From positions 1 to 55,908 of the forward strand of contig JACZKQ010000096.1 in assembly GCA_014859965.1 (NCBI GenBank): a stretch of DNA of 55,908 bases, read 5' to 3'. The stretch is from Phycisphaerae bacterium (GTDB taxonomy: Bacteria > Planctomycetota > Phycisphaerae > Sedimentisphaerales > Anaerohalosphaeraceae). Under the pieces are notes generated by a model. It ran no database searches. It had not been told where the DNA came from and saw only the letters and a program-made list of their open reading frames with translations. Shown one piece after another: positions 55,125 to 55,908 of this stretch. The position numbers and the translations under genes are program-made. Within the stretch, counting starts at the first letter, position 1, and each line of letters opens with the position of its first letter.

Positions 55125-55810
55125 TCTGCCGCCTCGGTTGCTTGGCGAGCCGCTGCCTCGGAGGAGCCCGGCATCCGCGGAAATGTCGCCATCAGACTGC
55201 GAACGGCCGGACTCCGACGCCCGCTTTCGTCGATTTCCACGGCCGTTACGGTTATTTCCACCATTTCCGGAAAGGCGTTGCGCTCCAGCGGCCATTCGAA
55301 GAGCCATTCGGCGCCGTCAAAGTACCTGACTTCGAATCCTACAATGTTCTGCGCAATCGGCGTGAGCATGCCCCCCTGAGTCAACTCGTCGTTTTCGTTC
55401 CCCACGATCGGGCACACGCGGCGCATCAGGGCGGGGGCTTCCTCTGATCCGGCCAGATAATACTCCACCTCGCAGACGTCGCCTTCCGGCTGCTGCGGAC
55501 GTACGCCGACGCGTGAAATGATACGCATTCTTAACGAGGTCACCATATCGCGGTCCATCTCGGCAAACGAACCCACAAAGCGCTGCCCCTCGGCCGCGCT
55601 GTCGCGGTATACGTTTTCCAGGTCGCTTCGCAGCAGTTCAATCGCATAGCGCAATTCGTCGGCGGCTGCGATATTTCGATAAACCAGCGTGCGGCCCGCC
55701 GTCACCGCCCGAAGCGCGCCGACCGCCACCAAGGCGATAAACGAAGCGATGATCGAAGCGATCAGCACTTCCAGCAGCGTAAAACCTCGTTTTGCGGCTA
55801 AACGTTTCAT
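55121..55810 (-). CDS. gspJ: Type II secretion minor pseudopilin GspJ
   Basis: 229 residues. The prepilin motif is perfect (RGFTLLEVLIASIIASFIALVAV), followed by ELRYAIELLRSDLENVYRD and a beta-rich globular part (FEVRYFDGAEWLFEWPLE), as in GspJ. The ATG at 55810 overlaps the stop of the preceding gene (ATGA), and its own stop overlaps the gspK start in the same way. The genes are translationally coupled. Confidence 0.88.
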   Translation of the reverse strand: MKRLAAKRGFTLLEVLIASIIASFIALVAVGALRAVTAGRTLVYRNIAAADELRYAIELLRSDLENVYRDSAAEGQRFVGSFAEMDRDMVTSLRMRIISRVGVRPQQPEGDVCEVEYYLAGSEEAPALMRRVCPIVGNENDELTQGGMLTPIAQNIVGFEVRYFDGAEWLFEWPLERNAFPEMVEITVTAVEIDESGRRSPAVRSLMATFPRMPGSSEAAARQATEAAE

Positions 55811-55908
55811 CTTCTGCCGCCCCCTCCTCCGCCGGCAGCCCCGCGGCCGCGCGCTCCGCCGCCCGCACCTGCCCCGCCGCCGCCTTGCCCGCCGGCAGCG
55901 CCCTGCGG
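55807..55908 (-). CDS. C-terminus of an upstream gene, cut by the window edge (glycine-rich tail)
   Basis: Only the last 33 residues or so are inside the window: an almost pure Gly/Ala/Arg tail (GAGRGRGAAGGGGGGRR) ending in a TGA that overlaps the gspJ start by four bases. From position it should be a pseudopilin gene such as gspI or gspH, but the visible part says nothing about the family. Confidence 0.6.
   Translation of the reverse strand, partial: PQGAAGGQGGGGAGAGGGARGRGAAGGGGGGRR

Overview
The window most likely comes from an anaerobic, polysaccharide-degrading planctomycete of the class Phycisphaerae (Sedimentisphaerales-like). This is an inference from gene content: H-X9-DG prepilin-like proteins, a PEP-CTERM protein, dockerin-bearing secreted proteins, a type II secretion/type IV pilus-like machine with a giant secretin, GH43 and GH95 glycosidases, an OmcB-like repeat protein and a group 3b-type [NiFe] hydrogenase. 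No rRNA, tRNA, CRISPR array, transposase or phage gene is visible. The first base coincides with the edge of a dispersed repeat, so this may be a contig end.

Layout. (1) 1-4.3 kb: a repeat-rich leader, then recR, rpoN (sigma-54), a secreted prepilin-like protein and a tiny zinc-ribbon protein. (2) 4.4-16.3 kb: a carbohydrate block with a GH43 glycosidase, a membrane protein that is probably frameshifted, a 900-base repeat-filled gap, proC, two tandem GH95 fucosidase-type enzymes (the second with an inserted extra domain), a PEP-CTERM protein and a secreted EEP-fold phosphoesterase. (3) 16.3-21.2 kb, minus strand: a DUF2254 membrane protein, a benzoate-CoA-ligase-like enzyme and an OmcB-like DUF11 repeat protein. 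(4) 21.5-31.3 kb, minus strand, behind one strong promoter: two very large secreted PQQ-propeller/LamG/dockerin proteins interleaved with three atypical pilin-like proteins, one broken. This is the most unusual locus here. (5) 31.7-36.3 kb: a single-pass membrane protein of unknown function, a papain-like protease, a GH15 glucoamylase/trehalase-type enzyme and a KDPG aldolase-type enzyme. (6) 36.8-42.0 kb: the redox repressor gene rex directly ahead of a five-gene operon for an NAD(P)-linked heterotetrameric [NiFe] hydrogenase and its maturation protease. (7) 42.0-45.8 kb: a secreted trypsin-fold/PPC/dockerin protease, folD and a CvpA-like protein. (8) 45.8-55.9 kb, minus strand: a type II secretion-like cluster read as pseudopilin (cut off), GspJ, GspK, a GspL/PilM-PilN-like protein, a GspM/PilO-like protein, a GspC/PilP-like protein, a giant secretin and, under its own promoter, a GspE ATPase with two N-terminal membrane helices.

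How it fits together (inference): sugars would be released by secreted glycosidases exported through the clustered secretion machine and fed into central metabolism (KDPG aldolase). Excess NADH or NADPH would be disposed of as H2 by the hydrogenase, under Rex control. Dockerins occur on three proteins, but no cohesin is visible. Three dispersed repeat families fill the gaps; one shows compensating changes in a hairpin stem between copies.
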